Positions 24,356 to 32,847 of a stretch of 36,421 nucleotides of DNA are shown one piece after another. Position 1 is the stretch's first letter. The number at the start of each line of letters is the position of its first letter. The position numbers and the translations under genes are program-made. Origin of the DNA: Schoenoplectus triqueter (lineage: Eukaryota > Streptophyta > Magnoliopsida > Poales > Cyperaceae); the NCBI GenBank assembly GCA_964058805.1, contig CAXKVV010000750.1, forward strand, positions 1 through 36,421, written 5' to 3'. The notes below the pieces were generated by a model, which was given only the letters and a program-made list of their open reading frames with translations, did not search any database and had not been told where the DNA came from.

Positions 24356-24364
24356 CTATTTATA
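24356..24364 (-). promoter_or_regulatory. Viral full-length-RNA promoter, TATA box
   Basis: TATAAATAG on the minus strand lies about 180 bases before ORF VII and in the only long non-coding stretch of the viral genome. It is the counterpart of the 35S promoter. The upstream region (24365-24538) holds repeated AAAAGTAAAA-type words and GAGTGG copies that could be enhancer elements. TSS is predicted near 24325-24332. Confidence 0.7.
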
Positions 24365-24538
24365 TTACAAAGATGGCTTCTCTTCTACGCCATCTATCCA
24401 CTCAGAAAAGAAAAGTAAAAACCACTCACAAAAAGTAAAAGCAAAAAGTAAAACACACTTAAACGAAAAGAAAACACACTACAATAATTTACATTAGTGG
24501 TTGGGCCACTATCCCATCTTGAACGGTCTTCTTTTCCT

Positions 24539-25849
24539 TTATTCTTCTTTTTCTGCTTTCGGTGGAATCTTATCTTCTGGGGTAGGTGCTTTTGCTAGTG
24601 GTATTGCTAGTGCTAATTCTTTTTCTTCTTTCTTGCTGCTGCTGCTGCTGTCGCCGTCTTCTTTTGCTGTTGTCTTGTAGCAAATGCTGCACCTATGATT
24701 GTTTCCATATTCTTGAGTTAATCTTGTGCATAACATTGCTTTGACTTCAGGACTGTATGGGAATTCATTAAGGACTAGTTTGTCGATGAAGTTTTCGATG
24801 TGTGGTACATCTTCTGGCCTAAATCCTTTTGAACTCGAAGAGGTTATTAGCACTTGTTCTGTTTTTAGATTTAGAAAACCTTCCTGTTCTATGGCTAGGT
24901 TAATTATGGCTATATAGTCATCGAAGAATGGGTTTATTCCTCCAACTTCTTGTGACATTTCAAAAAATGGTAACTGTGGGCTTGCTGCTCGGAGTTTTCC
25001 TAGGACTATTGCTGGAACTCTGATTCTTCTGGTTATTTGATTCTCCCCCCCTTCGAAAAATTCAGGGGTAGTACTGCGAAGAGTTAAACTTCCTTCTCGT
25101 TCTCTTAAAACATTTTTACTGAATTGGGAAATTACCTTCCGAATCTGTTGTGGGAAATATTTAAAAATTGTTGTGTTAATAAAACGGACTTCTTTGAGGA
25201 GTCCTGCTTGGAATAGGTTATAGAGTCGTTGTGGATCAGTGTTAGCTGTTGCTATGGCTAAGGGTTTTGGTCCTCGGTAGCTTGGGTAAATGTAGCTGCT
25301 TTGGTCTTGCTCAGAGTAATTAACTAAAAAGTTGTATTCCTGCATAAACTCTTGATAGGTTAAGGTAGTACTACTGAGATTGTTTTCTCTGGTGTTTTTG
25401 GTAAACTCAATGGACATTGGTTTTAGCAGTTTTTTGTATGGAATTTGTGGACGTAGTATTATTTCTGGTCTTGGAGGTGGTTGTTGCAATCTCTCTTTAT
25501 AGGAACTGGTATTTCCTACTTCCATGGGCATCTTCTGTTTTAGATGTTCTTGGTGTGCTTTGAGTTGTAGTTGAGCCTCTTCCTTGGTTGTGAAGCTTTT
25601 GTGCTTCTGCCTTGGGTCGAGCTTTGACTCTGCTTCCTGCTGGTTATTGTAAATGCCTTGGTTTGGTCCTTCGAAAATCACAAAGAACCTTTCTTGTTGT
25701 GGGTTGATAATAGCTTCATACCTTTGAATCTCACTGGTTTTGGTTTGAATTTCTTTTTCTATGGTTTGCTTCTTCAAGATTAGGAGTTGGACCTCCTGCT
25801 TGAGCTTGTTGACTTCTTCCTGGATCATTTGGTTGAGGTTGCTCGCCAT
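24539..25849 (-). CDS. Viral inclusion-body / translational transactivator protein (TAV)
   Basis: 436 aa. Residues 5-48 form a coiled coil. Residues about 54-98 (FFVIFEGPNQGIYNNQ... KSFTTKEEA) match the viroplasmin/RNase H1 N-terminal type domain found in caulimovirus gene VI products. The C-terminus has a Cys cluster (C-x11-C-x2-C near 385-400), a Ser/Glu/Lys-rich tail and ends PPKAEKEE. In caulimoviruses this protein forms viroplasms and allows reinitiation at downstream ORFs of polycistronic RNA. It overlaps the end of Pol by 25 bases. A polypurine tract lies inside it (25041-25054). The ORF is intact. Confidence 0.85.
   Translation of the reverse strand: MASNLNQMIQEEVNKLKQEVQLLILKKQTIEKEIQTKTSEIQRYEAIINPQQERFFVIFEGPNQGIYNNQQEAESKLDPRQKHKSFTTKEEAQLQLKAHQEHLKQKMPMEVGNTSSYKERLQQPPPRPEIILRPQIPYKKLLKPMSIEFTKNTRENNLSSTTLTYQEFMQEYNFLVNYSEQDQSSYIYPSYRGPKPLAIATANTDPQRLYNLFQAGLLKEVRFINTTIFKYFPQQIRKVISQFSKNVLREREGSLTLRSTTPEFFEGGENQITRRIRVPAIVLGKLRAASPQLPFFEMSQEVGGINPFFDDYIAIINLAIEQEGFLNLKTEQVLITSSSSKGFRPEDVPHIENFIDKLVLNEFPYSPEVKAMLCTRLTQEYGNNHRCSICYKTTAKEDGDSSSSSKKEEKELALAIPLAKAPTPEDKIPPKAEKEE
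25041..25054 (-). promoter_or_regulatory. Polypurine tract in TAV (plus-strand primer site)
   Basis: Viral-sense GAAGGGGGGGAGAA. Pararetroviruses prime plus-strand DNA synthesis at such G-rich purine runs, leaving a discontinuity. The core GGGGGGAG also occurs in Pol (27421-27430) and CP (29188-29197). A second copy of this tract is at 32770-32783. Confidence 0.65.
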
Positions 25850-27834
25850 TCGCGTGTTAGAGTGTCTGCTATTGGGTTGTTTTTTCCCTTTATATGGATT
25901 GCAATAAAATTATATTGCTGTGCTTCAAGGCTCCATCTCAAAATCCTTCCCTGATTATATTGGTTTTGGGTTCTAAATTTAACAAAGTCTTTTGTATAGG
26001 TGGAATCTGTCTGGAAGATAAATGTGGTTGGTAAAAGATCTATTTTGAATTTTTTAAGGGCATTGATGAAGGCTAGTGTTTCTTTTTCATGAACTGTGTA
26101 GTTTATTTGGGCTTTTTTAAAGGTGCCAGAAACCCATTTGGAAAGTTTCAGTTCATCTGTGTGGAGTTTGTTTTGTAGGTAGGATTTGACCTCAGTCAAC
26201 TTGTATGTTATTTGTTTTTGCTTGCTAGTTGCTTGTAGTTCATTGTCGTGTATTAATTCCTTGAATTCTTCATATGCATTCGGAATTGCTTGAAGGATTG
26301 CTCCCCAAGTATCCTTACTTGCATCAGTGTTCAGGATTAATAAATCACGATTTGTAGCTTGATATAATCTTGGTACATTTGCACTTATTGCTTTGCAGTG
26401 TCGTACTGCTTCTGTATCAGTTTTATCCCACTTCCATGGAACTTTCTCTGATATCTTTTCTTGTAAAGCTTTTCTGTGTTTTGCTAAATCTTTGATAAAT
26501 CCTTTATCCCCCAAATAATTTAAGCATCCTAAAAACCTTTGGATTTGGTTTCTATCTATCAGCTGATCTGGGAATGCATTTATTTTTTCTAACAAGTGTT
26601 CTTGTGGTTCTATATATCCTCCTTTTATAATTTTCATACCTAAAAACTCAGCATTTTCCTGTCCTATCTTACACTTTTCTTTTGACAGAATTAAGCTTTT
26701 TTCTTTTAACTGTAACAATACCTTTCCTAATTTTATTAAGTGATCTTTATAATCTTCATTTGTAAAAATTAACACGTCATCAATATATGCTAAACTGCAA
26801 TATTCTAAACCTTTTAAGTTATTATCCATGTACCTCTGATATATACTTGGTGCTTGCTTTAACCCGAATGGTAATACTGTGAACTGGTACTGTTTCTGGG
26901 GTGGACAACTAAATGCTGTTAATGGTTTAGTATTGTCATGTAGTCTTAATTGCCAATAACCTGATTTAGCATCTAGCGTTGAAAACCATTTTGCATTTTT
27001 AATTTTCGAGAAAATATAATCTTGCCTTGGTAGTTTGTAAGCATCTCCTTTCGTGGCTTCATTCATCTTTTTGTAATTAATGACCATTCTTTTCTTACCC
27101 CTTTTTTGTTCACTGTGATTATTAACATAAAAAGCTGGTGCACTGTGTGGGCTTTCACTATCCTCTATTATTCCTTTTTCTAACAACTTCTGAGTTTCTT
27201 CTGTAAATTCTCTAACATCATCCTCACTATATGGTATTCTGTTGGGGACATTAACTTCCTTATTTGGATCTATAAGGTGAATTTGAACTAACATTGTGTT
27301 TTTGTTGATTGCTGGATCTAAAGGGTTTTGACTACAAATGCTATCTAGCAATATAGTTATTTGCTCATACAAATTGTTTTCTAACAGTTTTGTACTAATT
27401 TGAAAAAGTTGTTCAACTATCTCCCCCCTCAAAACTTGTGCTTGATTATAAATCTTGGTTCTAATCATTATACTGGGTTGATTAGTTTGATATGGACACC
27501 TAAGTCTCACTTCGTCTAAACTTTGAATAAATGGTTGATATAATTTCAAAAAATTGTTTCCAAGGATCATTTTTAAACCTGTATCTTGCTGGTATAAGCT
27601 TGGTAATGGAAATCTTTTTCCTTCGATTAATAGTGTTAAGTTTACTGCCTTTTTAGTGATTTGCATTATTTTATTGTTAGCAATCCTTACTCCTATAGGT
27701 TGTTTCATTGTACTCCAAAAACTTTTAGGTAAAACATTTTCATTGGCTATACATATCGTTGCTCCTGTATCTACATAGGCATATATTTCTTTGTTTCCTA
27801 TAGTAACTTTTATGAATGTACTATTTCTATTCAT
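25825..27834 (-). CDS. Viral Pol: aspartic protease, reverse transcriptase, RNase H (complete)
   Basis: 669 aa from the ATG at 27834. The frame is open for 16 more codons inside CP, but this ATG overlaps the CP stop by only 8 bases and gives the usual N-terminus before the protease. Protease: DTG at 22-24. Reverse transcriptase: D288 (STLDAKSGYW), LPFGL near 321, and YIDD at 350-353. RNase H: D504, E583, D610 and D657 all present. There is no integrase, as expected for Caulimoviridae. Order and size fit gene V of caulimoviruses and soymoviruses. It has no stop or frameshift. It differs from the plus-strand copy at 34025-36034 at two residues. Confidence 0.95.
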   Translation of the reverse strand: MNRNSTFIKVTIGNKEIYAYVDTGATICIANENVLPKSFWSTMKQPIGVRIANNKIMQITKKAVNLTLLIEGKRFPLPSLYQQDTGLKMILGNNFLKLYQPFIQSLDEVRLRCPYQTNQPSIMIRTKIYNQAQVLRGEIVEQLFQISTKLLENNLYEQITILLDSICSQNPLDPAINKNTMLVQIHLIDPNKEVNVPNRIPYSEDDVREFTEETQKLLEKGIIEDSESPHSAPAFYVNNHSEQKRGKKRMVINYKKMNEATKGDAYKLPRQDYIFSKIKNAKWFSTLDAKSGYWQLRLHDNTKPLTAFSCPPQKQYQFTVLPFGLKQAPSIYQRYMDNNLKGLEYCSLAYIDDVLIFTNEDYKDHLIKLGKVLLQLKEKSLILSKEKCKIGQENAEFLGMKIIKGGYIEPQEHLLEKINAFPDQLIDRNQIQRFLGCLNYLGDKGFIKDLAKHRKALQEKISEKVPWKWDKTDTEAVRHCKAISANVPRLYQATNRDLLILNTDASKDTWGAILQAIPNAYEEFKELIHDNELQATSKQKQITYKLTEVKSYLQNKLHTDELKLSKWVSGTFKKAQINYTVHEKETLAFINALKKFKIDLLPTTFIFQTDSTYTKDFVKFRTQNQYNQGRILRWSLEAQQYNFIAIHIKGKNNPIADTLTREWRATSTK
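27421..27430 (-). promoter_or_regulatory. Polypurine tract in Pol
   Basis: Viral-sense GAGGGGGGAG between the protease and RT coding parts. Copies exist at 21048-21057 (minus) and 34429-34438 (plus). Likely plus-strand primer site by comparison with gapped caulimovirus DNA. The truncated Pol at 21018 breaks 26 bases downstream of its copy. Confidence 0.65.
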
Positions 27835-29272
27835 CGTCTGTATCCATATTAGAATCTGTTTCTGACTCCGTTTCTGTTTCACTGATTAACTCATAACAGT
27901 CGAAATTCATTATTTCTCCTTCAGTAAACTCTTCTTCTATTGGTTCGTATCCTATAGCGTATATTGCCTTAAGTTTTTCATCTTTCTTACCTTTAGTTTG
28001 TGGACATTCGTTAGCGTAATGACCAATTTCTTGGCATTTCCAACATCTACAATTCTTTTTTCCTCTTGGACATGACTTGTTTTCGTTTTTCTTCTTAAAG
28101 AATTTCCTATAATTTTTCTTCCAAGGTTTTCTATAGGTGTTTATTTTTCTAAACTTTCTATATCTATACCGTTTTGGTCTTCTATAGTGTTTTCTATAGC
28201 TTCTGTGTTTACCTGAATGTTTACAACCATACTTTTGAGCTATTTCTGGTAATACATCACAACAATTTGTCATTCTTCCTACTATTCTTTGTTCGTTTAT
28301 CTTATAGCATATCTTTTTCCTATATTCTATAGCATATGCTTCAACTGATCCTAACGTTTGTACTTTCTCGTTTGCTTCTAGTTTTTTAAGAACAAATTGC
28401 CTCATCCCTAATGGTAGTTTTGATTTAACTATTTCTAATAGGGGTTTAGTATCTTTTAACCTATAATAGTATTCTCTAACTTGACAAAAGAAATTTTCTA
28501 TGTAACATGGGTCACATAGTTCCATATTTGATAATACTGTCATTACTTCCGTTGTGTCATCATAATATCTATGTTCTTTGTTGGTTCCGCAAAATTCTAA
28601 TAATAACTCTGTTGCGCAATACTCTAATAATTCGTTTTTTGGGGCAACTTCTATTGATTTTGCATCTAGGTTTGAAGTTATAGGGAAATTATGAAACCAG
28701 TTTGCTACACAACCTTTGGTGTTATATTTAATGTAGACATAAAAATCTTCTAATGTCATTTTTGCGAACCTTGTATCTTGCATTGCAACTTGTAGTTTAT
28801 AATAGTTTACCCATTCTAGAATGTTTCCTCTCATTTCTGTAGTACAATCTAAATCTAATACTCCGTTTACTATGCTCTTTTCTCTAGGCTTATATTTTTC
28901 GGGTATGTTGTTTTCAAACCATCTACCGTTGTTTTTGTAATAACCCTGCCTATAACCATAAGGAATTTCATTTGAACTATATTTTTTATTGCTACTGTCA
29001 ATGTGCATTGGAGTTGGAATATTTGGGTTTGGACTATGTGGGATTATAGCTCTGTCATCGTTGTCTCCTACATTAGCATAAGGGTTTTCTCCTTCGCTAT
29101 CATAGTCGAAATCTTCATCGTTTACTCTTATATAATCCTGATTTTCTTCGTAATTTTCGTTGTCAAAATCATTTTTATTGGAACTTTCTCCCCCCTCGAA
29201 AGAAGTGATTGACATTATTTTTATTGTTTTTAAATCTTCAAATACTTTAATTAAACGCTCAATTTCACTCAT
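27827..29272 (-). CDS. Viral coat protein precursor with CCHC zinc knuckle (complete)
   Basis: 481 aa. The N-terminal 90 residues are acidic, the centre (100-340) is the presumed capsid core, residues about 345-405 are very Lys/Arg/Tyr-rich, and the CCHC knuckle (C-x2-C-x4-H-x4-C) is at 410-423. The C-terminus is acidic. This acidic-basic-zinc-acidic plan is that of caulimovirus gene IV precursors, trimmed at both ends by the viral protease. The basic region and knuckle would bind viral RNA. The start ATG overlaps the preceding ORF's stop as ATGA, and the end overlaps Pol. A polypurine tract is at 29188-29197. Confidence 0.92.
   Translation of the reverse strand: MSEIERLIKVFEDLKTIKIMSITSFEGGESSNKNDFDNENYEENQDYIRVNDEDFDYDSEGENPYANVGDNDDRAIIPHSPNPNIPTPMHIDSSNKKYSSNEIPYGYRQGYYKNNGRWFENNIPEKYKPREKSIVNGVLDLDCTTEMRGNILEWVNYYKLQVAMQDTRFAKMTLEDFYVYIKYNTKGCVANWFHNFPITSNLDAKSIEVAPKNELLEYCATELLLEFCGTNKEHRYYDDTTEVMTVLSNMELCDPCYIENFFCQVREYYYRLKDTKPLLEIVKSKLPLGMRQFVLKKLEANEKVQTLGSVEAYAIEYRKKICYKINEQRIVGRMTNCCDVLPEIAQKYGCKHSGKHRSYRKHYRRPKRYRYRKFRKINTYRKPWKKNYRKFFKKKNENKSCPRGKKNCRCWKCQEIGHYANECPQTKGKKDEKLKAIYAIGYEPIEEEFTEGEIMNFDCYELISETETESETDSNMDTDDE
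29188..29197 (-). promoter_or_regulatory. Polypurine tract in CP
   Basis: Viral-sense GAGGGGGGAG, identical to the Pol tract over ten bases, within the acidic N-terminal coding part. The 5'-truncated CP copy (to 22771) breaks about 46 bases downstream of the equivalent place. Confidence 0.6.
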
Positions 29273-29490
29273 CGGGTTAACATACGAATAATTAAATCAG
29301 CTAGTTGGTGGGTTGTTTCACTAATCTCTCGATCTAATTCGGCTATTTTTTGTTGTTTTTCTTCGGCACGTTGATGTAAATCTTCAATGGTCATCTGGTG
29401 TTGCATAATGCTAATCCTCAGTTCTTCTATACGTTTCTGTCGCTGTTCTCTGGTTAAATGTTTCAACTGTTCTAACCTTTCTCTATCCAT
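29269..29490 (-). CDS. Small viral coiled-coil ORF, 73 aa, just before CP
   Basis: Highly charged, with heptad-like Leu/Ile spacing through residues 1-68, so probably one long helix. It overlaps the preceding ORF by 8 bases and CP by 4 (ATGA). Its place directly upstream of CP is that of the virion-associated protein gene (gene III) in caulimoviruses, which also has an N-terminal coiled coil. The product is shorter than that protein and I see no DNA-binding tail, so equivalence is a guess. Confidence 0.6.
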   Translation of the reverse strand: MDRERLEQLKHLTREQRQKRIEELRISIMQHQMTIEDLHQRAEEKQQKIAELDREISETTHQLADLIIRMLTR

Positions 29491-29671
29491 AGAATGGTGG
29501 GTGGATTTTAGTTATTTTTACCGTTTCTACATTAAGCAATATATCTAATTTGTTTAATATTTCTTTTATCCGTTCTTCTTGCTGTTCATTTATTAACTTA
29601 ACTTGTCCAACTATTCTATTAATAACTTCTATTAATTCATTTATTTTGTCCGTTAACGATATTTCAGACAT
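29483..29671 (-). CDS. Small viral coiled-coil ORF, 62 aa
   Basis: The ATG at 29671 shares its A with the stop of the preceding ORF (TAATG on the minus strand); the frame's two upstream codons lack an ATG. The product is helical, with a regular Ile/Leu pattern in residues 5-47. It overlaps the next ORF by 8 bases. No family is recognised. The exact stop-start coupling on both sides supports it as a real, translated ORF. Confidence 0.55.
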   Translation of the reverse strand: MSEISLTDKINELIEVINRIVGQVKLINEQQEERIKEILNKLDILLNVETVKITKIHPPFYG

Positions 29672-30048
29672 TACCAATTTTCCATACGATTATCTAATGC
29701 TTCTGCATAGTCACTATTATTCTCGTATTCTTCTCCATAAGGGTATCTACGATTATATTCTTCTAAATCTCTTAATCGTTGGTTTTCTCGTTCAATTTCA
29801 GCTAATGCTTCAAAATCTTCTGTATGATTATCTTCTTCGTCAGATGTGGGTCTATTAACTACTCTCATTTGTCTCACCTGTGTTACTAAGTTTTCTATTC
29901 TTGTATCCATGATTTCATCTAAAGCTTCTCTTAATTCTTCTTTAATATCAAAAAAGAATCTTGTTATACTATTTAATTCGCTAGTTAGGTGTTCTATTCT
30001 AACTTCTATACTTGTTATTAAATTTTCTAGACGCTCTAGTCGCTCCAT
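29671..30048 (-). CDS. Viral coiled-coil ORF, 125 aa
   Basis: Residues 1-60 show a strong heptad pattern (MERLERLENLITSIE...) and residues 85-105 another short helix, then an acidic, Tyr/Asn-rich tail. It starts 13 bases inside the previous ORF and ends in a TAATG overlap with the next. Position and length are close to those of genes II and III of caulimoviruses (aphid-transmission and virion-associated proteins), but no sequence signature lets me choose. Only one copy exists in the window. Confidence 0.6.
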   Translation of the reverse strand: MERLERLENLITSIEVRIEHLTSELNSITRFFFDIKEELREALDEIMDTRIENLVTQVRQMRVVNRPTSDEEDNHTEDFEALAEIERENQRLRDLEEYNRRYPYGEEYENNSDYAEALDNRMENW

Positions 30049-30689
30049 GTAGGATTTTCAAAACAATATAATTCTATTTCATGTAACTTGTTATCTAATA
30101 TTTGTAATAACTGTGTTCCTAATTGTCCTTCATTTAAAAACGATTCATCGTTTAATTCATCTTCGATTCGCTGTCTTTCTTTTAATATTTTGTTTTGTAA
30201 TCTATCCATCTTATGATATAGGTGAACTTGTTGATTATCTACCATTTCATTTAAATAAATTCCATCACTTTTAGGTTTATCCAAAATTAATTTTTCTAAA
30301 TAAGTGATTGTGTCGAAATCAAATATTTCATCGAAACGTTTATTAAATTCTTCACTTTCTGCTTGAGTAAAACCAAATATATCTTCTTCTGTATCTTTTA
30401 GTTTATTTGAACTAGTAGAAGGTCGTTCTCTTCCTTTATAAAAACTTTCTGGTTTTCCTCTAATAATATTTTTTAATTTCTTAATTTTTAACTTTGTTTG
30501 CTCAGGATGGTTACTAGGCTCTGATACCAAATTTCTAGACGGTTGCTTTGAATTTCTAGGCGGTTGCTCTGATACCAAATTTCTAGACGGTTGCTCTGAT
30601 ACCAAATTTCTAGGCGGATGCTCTGATACTGAATCTTCGGATTTTTCCATTTCTTTATAGCGGAATAAACACTTTCTTTTGTTTCTCAT
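30036..30689 (-). CDS. Viral ORF after MP containing the primer-binding-site array, 217 aa
   Basis: The ATG directly follows the MP stop (TAAATG). The N-terminal 60 residues hold imperfect repeats of NLVSEQP(P/S)R, encoded by the tRNA-Met primer-site array (30517-30632). Residues 65-217 are charged and mostly helical with no known domain. As I recall, soymoviruses have an ORF (Ib) in this place that also carries the primer-binding site, so this is its positional counterpart. It overlaps the 125-aa ORF by 13 bases. Its protein role is unknown. Confidence 0.7.
   Translation of the reverse strand: MRNKRKCLFRYKEMEKSEDSVSEHPPRNLVSEQPSRNLVSEQPPRNSKQPSRNLVSEPSNHPEQTKLKIKKLKNIIRGKPESFYKGRERPSTSSNKLKDTEEDIFGFTQAESEEFNKRFDEIFDFDTITYLEKLILDKPKSDGIYLNEMVDNQQVHLYHKMDRLQNKILKERQRIEDELNDESFLNEGQLGTQLLQILDNKLHEIELYCFENPTWSD
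30517..30632 (-). repeat. Primer-binding-site array, complete genome copy
   Basis: In viral sense the order is: a unit with CAGTATCAGAGC (30606-30632); two 27-bp units with TGGTATCAGAGC (30579-30605 and 30552-30578); a 21-bp unit that lost TTGGTA (30531-30551); and finally TGGTATCAGAGCC (30517-30529). The last has the longest uninterrupted match to the tRNA-Met 3' end, 13 bases, so it is the best candidate for the working site. All units stay in the reading frame of the host ORF. Confidence 0.85.
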
Positions 30690-31706
30690 TTATATTTTCC
30701 TATCAATTTTCTCTATCGTTTGTTTTAAATTATTTATCTGATCATCCATTTTTACTAACTGTTTTGTTTCATCCTCTTCTTTTTTAAATGAACTATTGCT
30801 CGATGACGCTTCATTTAAACTTGCTTCAGTTATTGGTAAAGTTAATTTACTTTCAGACTCTGTAGGAGGTGAACTATTTCTTATTGGTCGTCGATTAATA
30901 CCTGGTGTTAATCTTTCAAAATTTGTAGGTTTTGCTTCTAATAACCTTCGTTGATGACTTTGTAAAAATCTTCTTTGGGTGTTATCAGGTTTAATCATTG
31001 TACTTGTTTCATTAAATAATTTGTCGGTGTATATCCTATCTTGTTCTTTATATTTTATGGATAAACATGAATTACTTAGTGCATAAGCTACTTTGACACA
31101 TATTACTAATGGGATATCTCCTTTTTCCATTAATCTTCTATTTTTAAAATTGCATCTAATCGCAATACAATTATTGAGTTTTCTGGTTGTTAAAGGAATT
31201 GGATATTGTAGCGTAACGCAAAACTTTATTATTCCATATCCTAAATCTCCTTGTATTTCTCCTAATTTTGCATCGTCGTCGTTCATAATTCTATTGTCCT
31301 CAACTATTATATCTATTGGGGTTGATATTCCTTCTCTAAAAGTTGATTTAATTAGGATTTGTACTGTATTTATATGTAAATAACCAATTTTCTTTCTTAC
31401 ATCTTCTTTAATTTTTGCTAACCTATCTTCAATTTGTTTTAATTGAACTATCGGAGCTTCATGTCTAAAATTGGCTTCTTCAATCTTTATATTTTGCTCT
31501 GCTTGTGTGACTCCATAAATTACTATGTTTTTCCTATTTAAGATATCAAAATTACTTTTGTTTACGCCTTCTAGCGATGATATATCTAATTCTCCATTAT
31601 TTTTTACTTTAGTTATTAAAGATTTGTCTAGTAATACGTCTGCTAGATAATTTCCTTCTATTTCTTCATGTTCTACTATGTTGTCGATAATATATTGATT
31701 TTCCAT
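30690..31706 (-). CDS. Viral movement protein, complete-genome copy
   Basis: 338 aa from the ATG at 31706. Same protein as at 22962-23978, with Asn for Ile and Asp for Asn at two positions. About eight nucleotide differences were noticed over 1 kb. Domain content is as described there: 30K-superfamily core about 110-240 and a Ser-rich, coiled-coil C-terminus. It is followed without gap by the primer-site ORF. The frame is intact. Confidence 0.88.
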   Translation of the reverse strand: MENQYIIDNIVEHEEIEGNYLADVLLDKSLITKVKNNGELDISSLEGVNKSNFDILNRKNIVIYGVTQAEQNIKIEEANFRHEAPIVQLKQIEDRLAKIKEDVRKKIGYLHINTVQILIKSTFREGISTPIDIIVEDNRIMNDDDAKLGEIQGDLGYGIIKFCVTLQYPIPLTTRKLNNCIAIRCNFKNRRLMEKGDIPLVICVKVAYALSNSCLSIKYKEQDRIYTDKLFNETSTMIKPDNTQRRFLQSHQRRLLEAKPTNFERLTPGINRRPIRNSSPPTESESKLTLPITEASLNEASSSNSSFKKEEDETKQLVKMDDQINNLKQTIEKIDRKI

Positions 31707-31718
31707 TTTTAGAAACAA

Positions 31719-31904
31719 TTAAAAACCTTTTGAGATAAAAATTACCTTTCTCGTTGAAGATGAGTTGATGCCAACACTAAGGACTTTTGCACTCCTTGGC
31801 TCGTCCTTACCCGTGCTCCAGGCCGCTCGTCTTCTCTGGGATTGGCTCTTCTGATCTCTTGGTTTAACTGTTTCTTTCTTGGCAGACCTATATTGATCAC
31901 TCAT
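31719..31904 (-). CDS. Small viral leader ORF (ORF VII-like), second copy
   Basis: 61 aa, basic, between the viral promoter and MP. It differs from 23991-24176 at three residues (Val/Lys, Lys/Glu, Lys/Ile). No domain is recognised. Twelve bases separate its stop from the MP start. Confidence 0.6.
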   Translation of the reverse strand: MSDQYRSAKKETVKPRDQKSQSQRRRAAWSTGKDEPRSAKVLSVGINSSSTRKVIFISKGF

Positions 31905-32002
31905 AGAACTCTGAAACTAAAATTGAAACTAGATTGGAACTAAATTAGGGTTTCTAACCCAGAATTGGAACTTGAACTCTTAGGATTACTAAAAAAACTT
32001 CT

Positions 32003-32008
32003 TTTATT
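32003..32008 (-). terminator. Viral poly(A) signal AATAAA, second copy
   Basis: Same placement as at 24274-24279, about 77 bases after the TATA box. One extra A in the neighbouring A-run is the only nearby difference. Confidence 0.6.
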
Positions 32009-32084
32009 GATAACTGGGGCTGATTACATTGGATTTCACTCGGATACCTCTTTGGGCTCCCCTCTAAATGGAGACCCTGACCCC

Positions 32085-32093
32085 CTATTTATA
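32085..32093 (-). promoter_or_regulatory. Viral full-length-RNA promoter TATA box, second copy
   Basis: TATAAATAG on the minus strand. This promoter precedes a complete, uninterrupted genome and a second control region one genome length downstream. A transcript from here to the poly(A) signal at 24274 would cover the whole viral genome once. Whether it is active is unknown. Confidence 0.7.
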
Positions 32094-32267
32094 TTACAAA
32101 GATGGCTTCTCTTCTACGCCATCTATCCACTCAGAAAAGAAAAGTAAAAACCACTCACAAAAAGTAAAAGCAAAAAGTAAAACACACTTAAACGAAAAGA
32201 AAACACACTACAATAATTTACATTAGTGGTTGGGCCACTATCCCATCTTGAACGGTCTTCTTTTCCT

Positions 32268-32847
32268 TTATTCTTCTTTTTCTGCTTTCGGTGGAATCTT
32301 ATCTTCTGGGGTAGGTGCTTTTGCTAGTGGTATTGCTAGTGCTAATTCTTTTTCTTCTTTCTTGCTGCTGCTGCTGCTGTCGCCGTCTTCTTTTGCTGTT
32401 GTCTTGTAGCAAATGCTGCACCTATGATTGTTTCCATATTCTTGAGTTAATCTTGTGCATAACATTGCTTTGACTTCAGGACTGTATGGGAATTCATTAA
32501 GGACTAGTTTGTCGATGAAGTTTTCGATGTGTGGTACATCTTCTGGCCTAAATCCTTTTGAACTCGAAGAGGTTATTAGCACTTGTTCTGTTTTTAGATT
32601 TAGAAAACCTTCCTGTTCTATGGCTAGGTTAATTATGGCTATATAGTCATCGAAGAATGGGTTTATTCCTCCAACTTCTTGTGACATTTCAAAAAATGGT
32701 AACTGTGGGCTTGCTGCTCGGAGTTTTCCTAGGACTATTGCTGGAACTCTGATTCTTCTGGTTATTTGATTCTCCCCCCCTTCGAAAAATTCAGGGGTAG
32801 TACTGCGAAGAGTTAAACTTCCTTCTCGTTCTCTTAAAACATTTTTA
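32268..32847 (-). pseudogene. TAV, 5'-truncated copy
   Basis: Only the C-terminal 192 codons remain, essentially identical to residues 245-436 of the complete TAV. The coiled coil and viroplasmin domain are missing. The break at 32847 is the junction to viral DNA in the opposite orientation. A polypurine tract (32770-32783) lies 64 bases from the break. Confidence 0.9.

Noticed and set aside
27554..27778. Antisense ORF of 74 aa opposite the protease, present three times
   Set aside because: A shadow of Pol, with no start context or domain to suggest expression.
25825..27882. Pol start at the ATG 16 codons upstream
   Set aside because: It lies 56 bases inside CP; the ATG at 27834 overlaps the CP stop by 8 bases, like the other joins in this genome.
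30690..31718. MP start four codons upstream of the ATG
   Set aside because: That codon is TTG; the first ATG is at 31706 (and 23978 in the other copy), 12 bases after the ORF VII stop.
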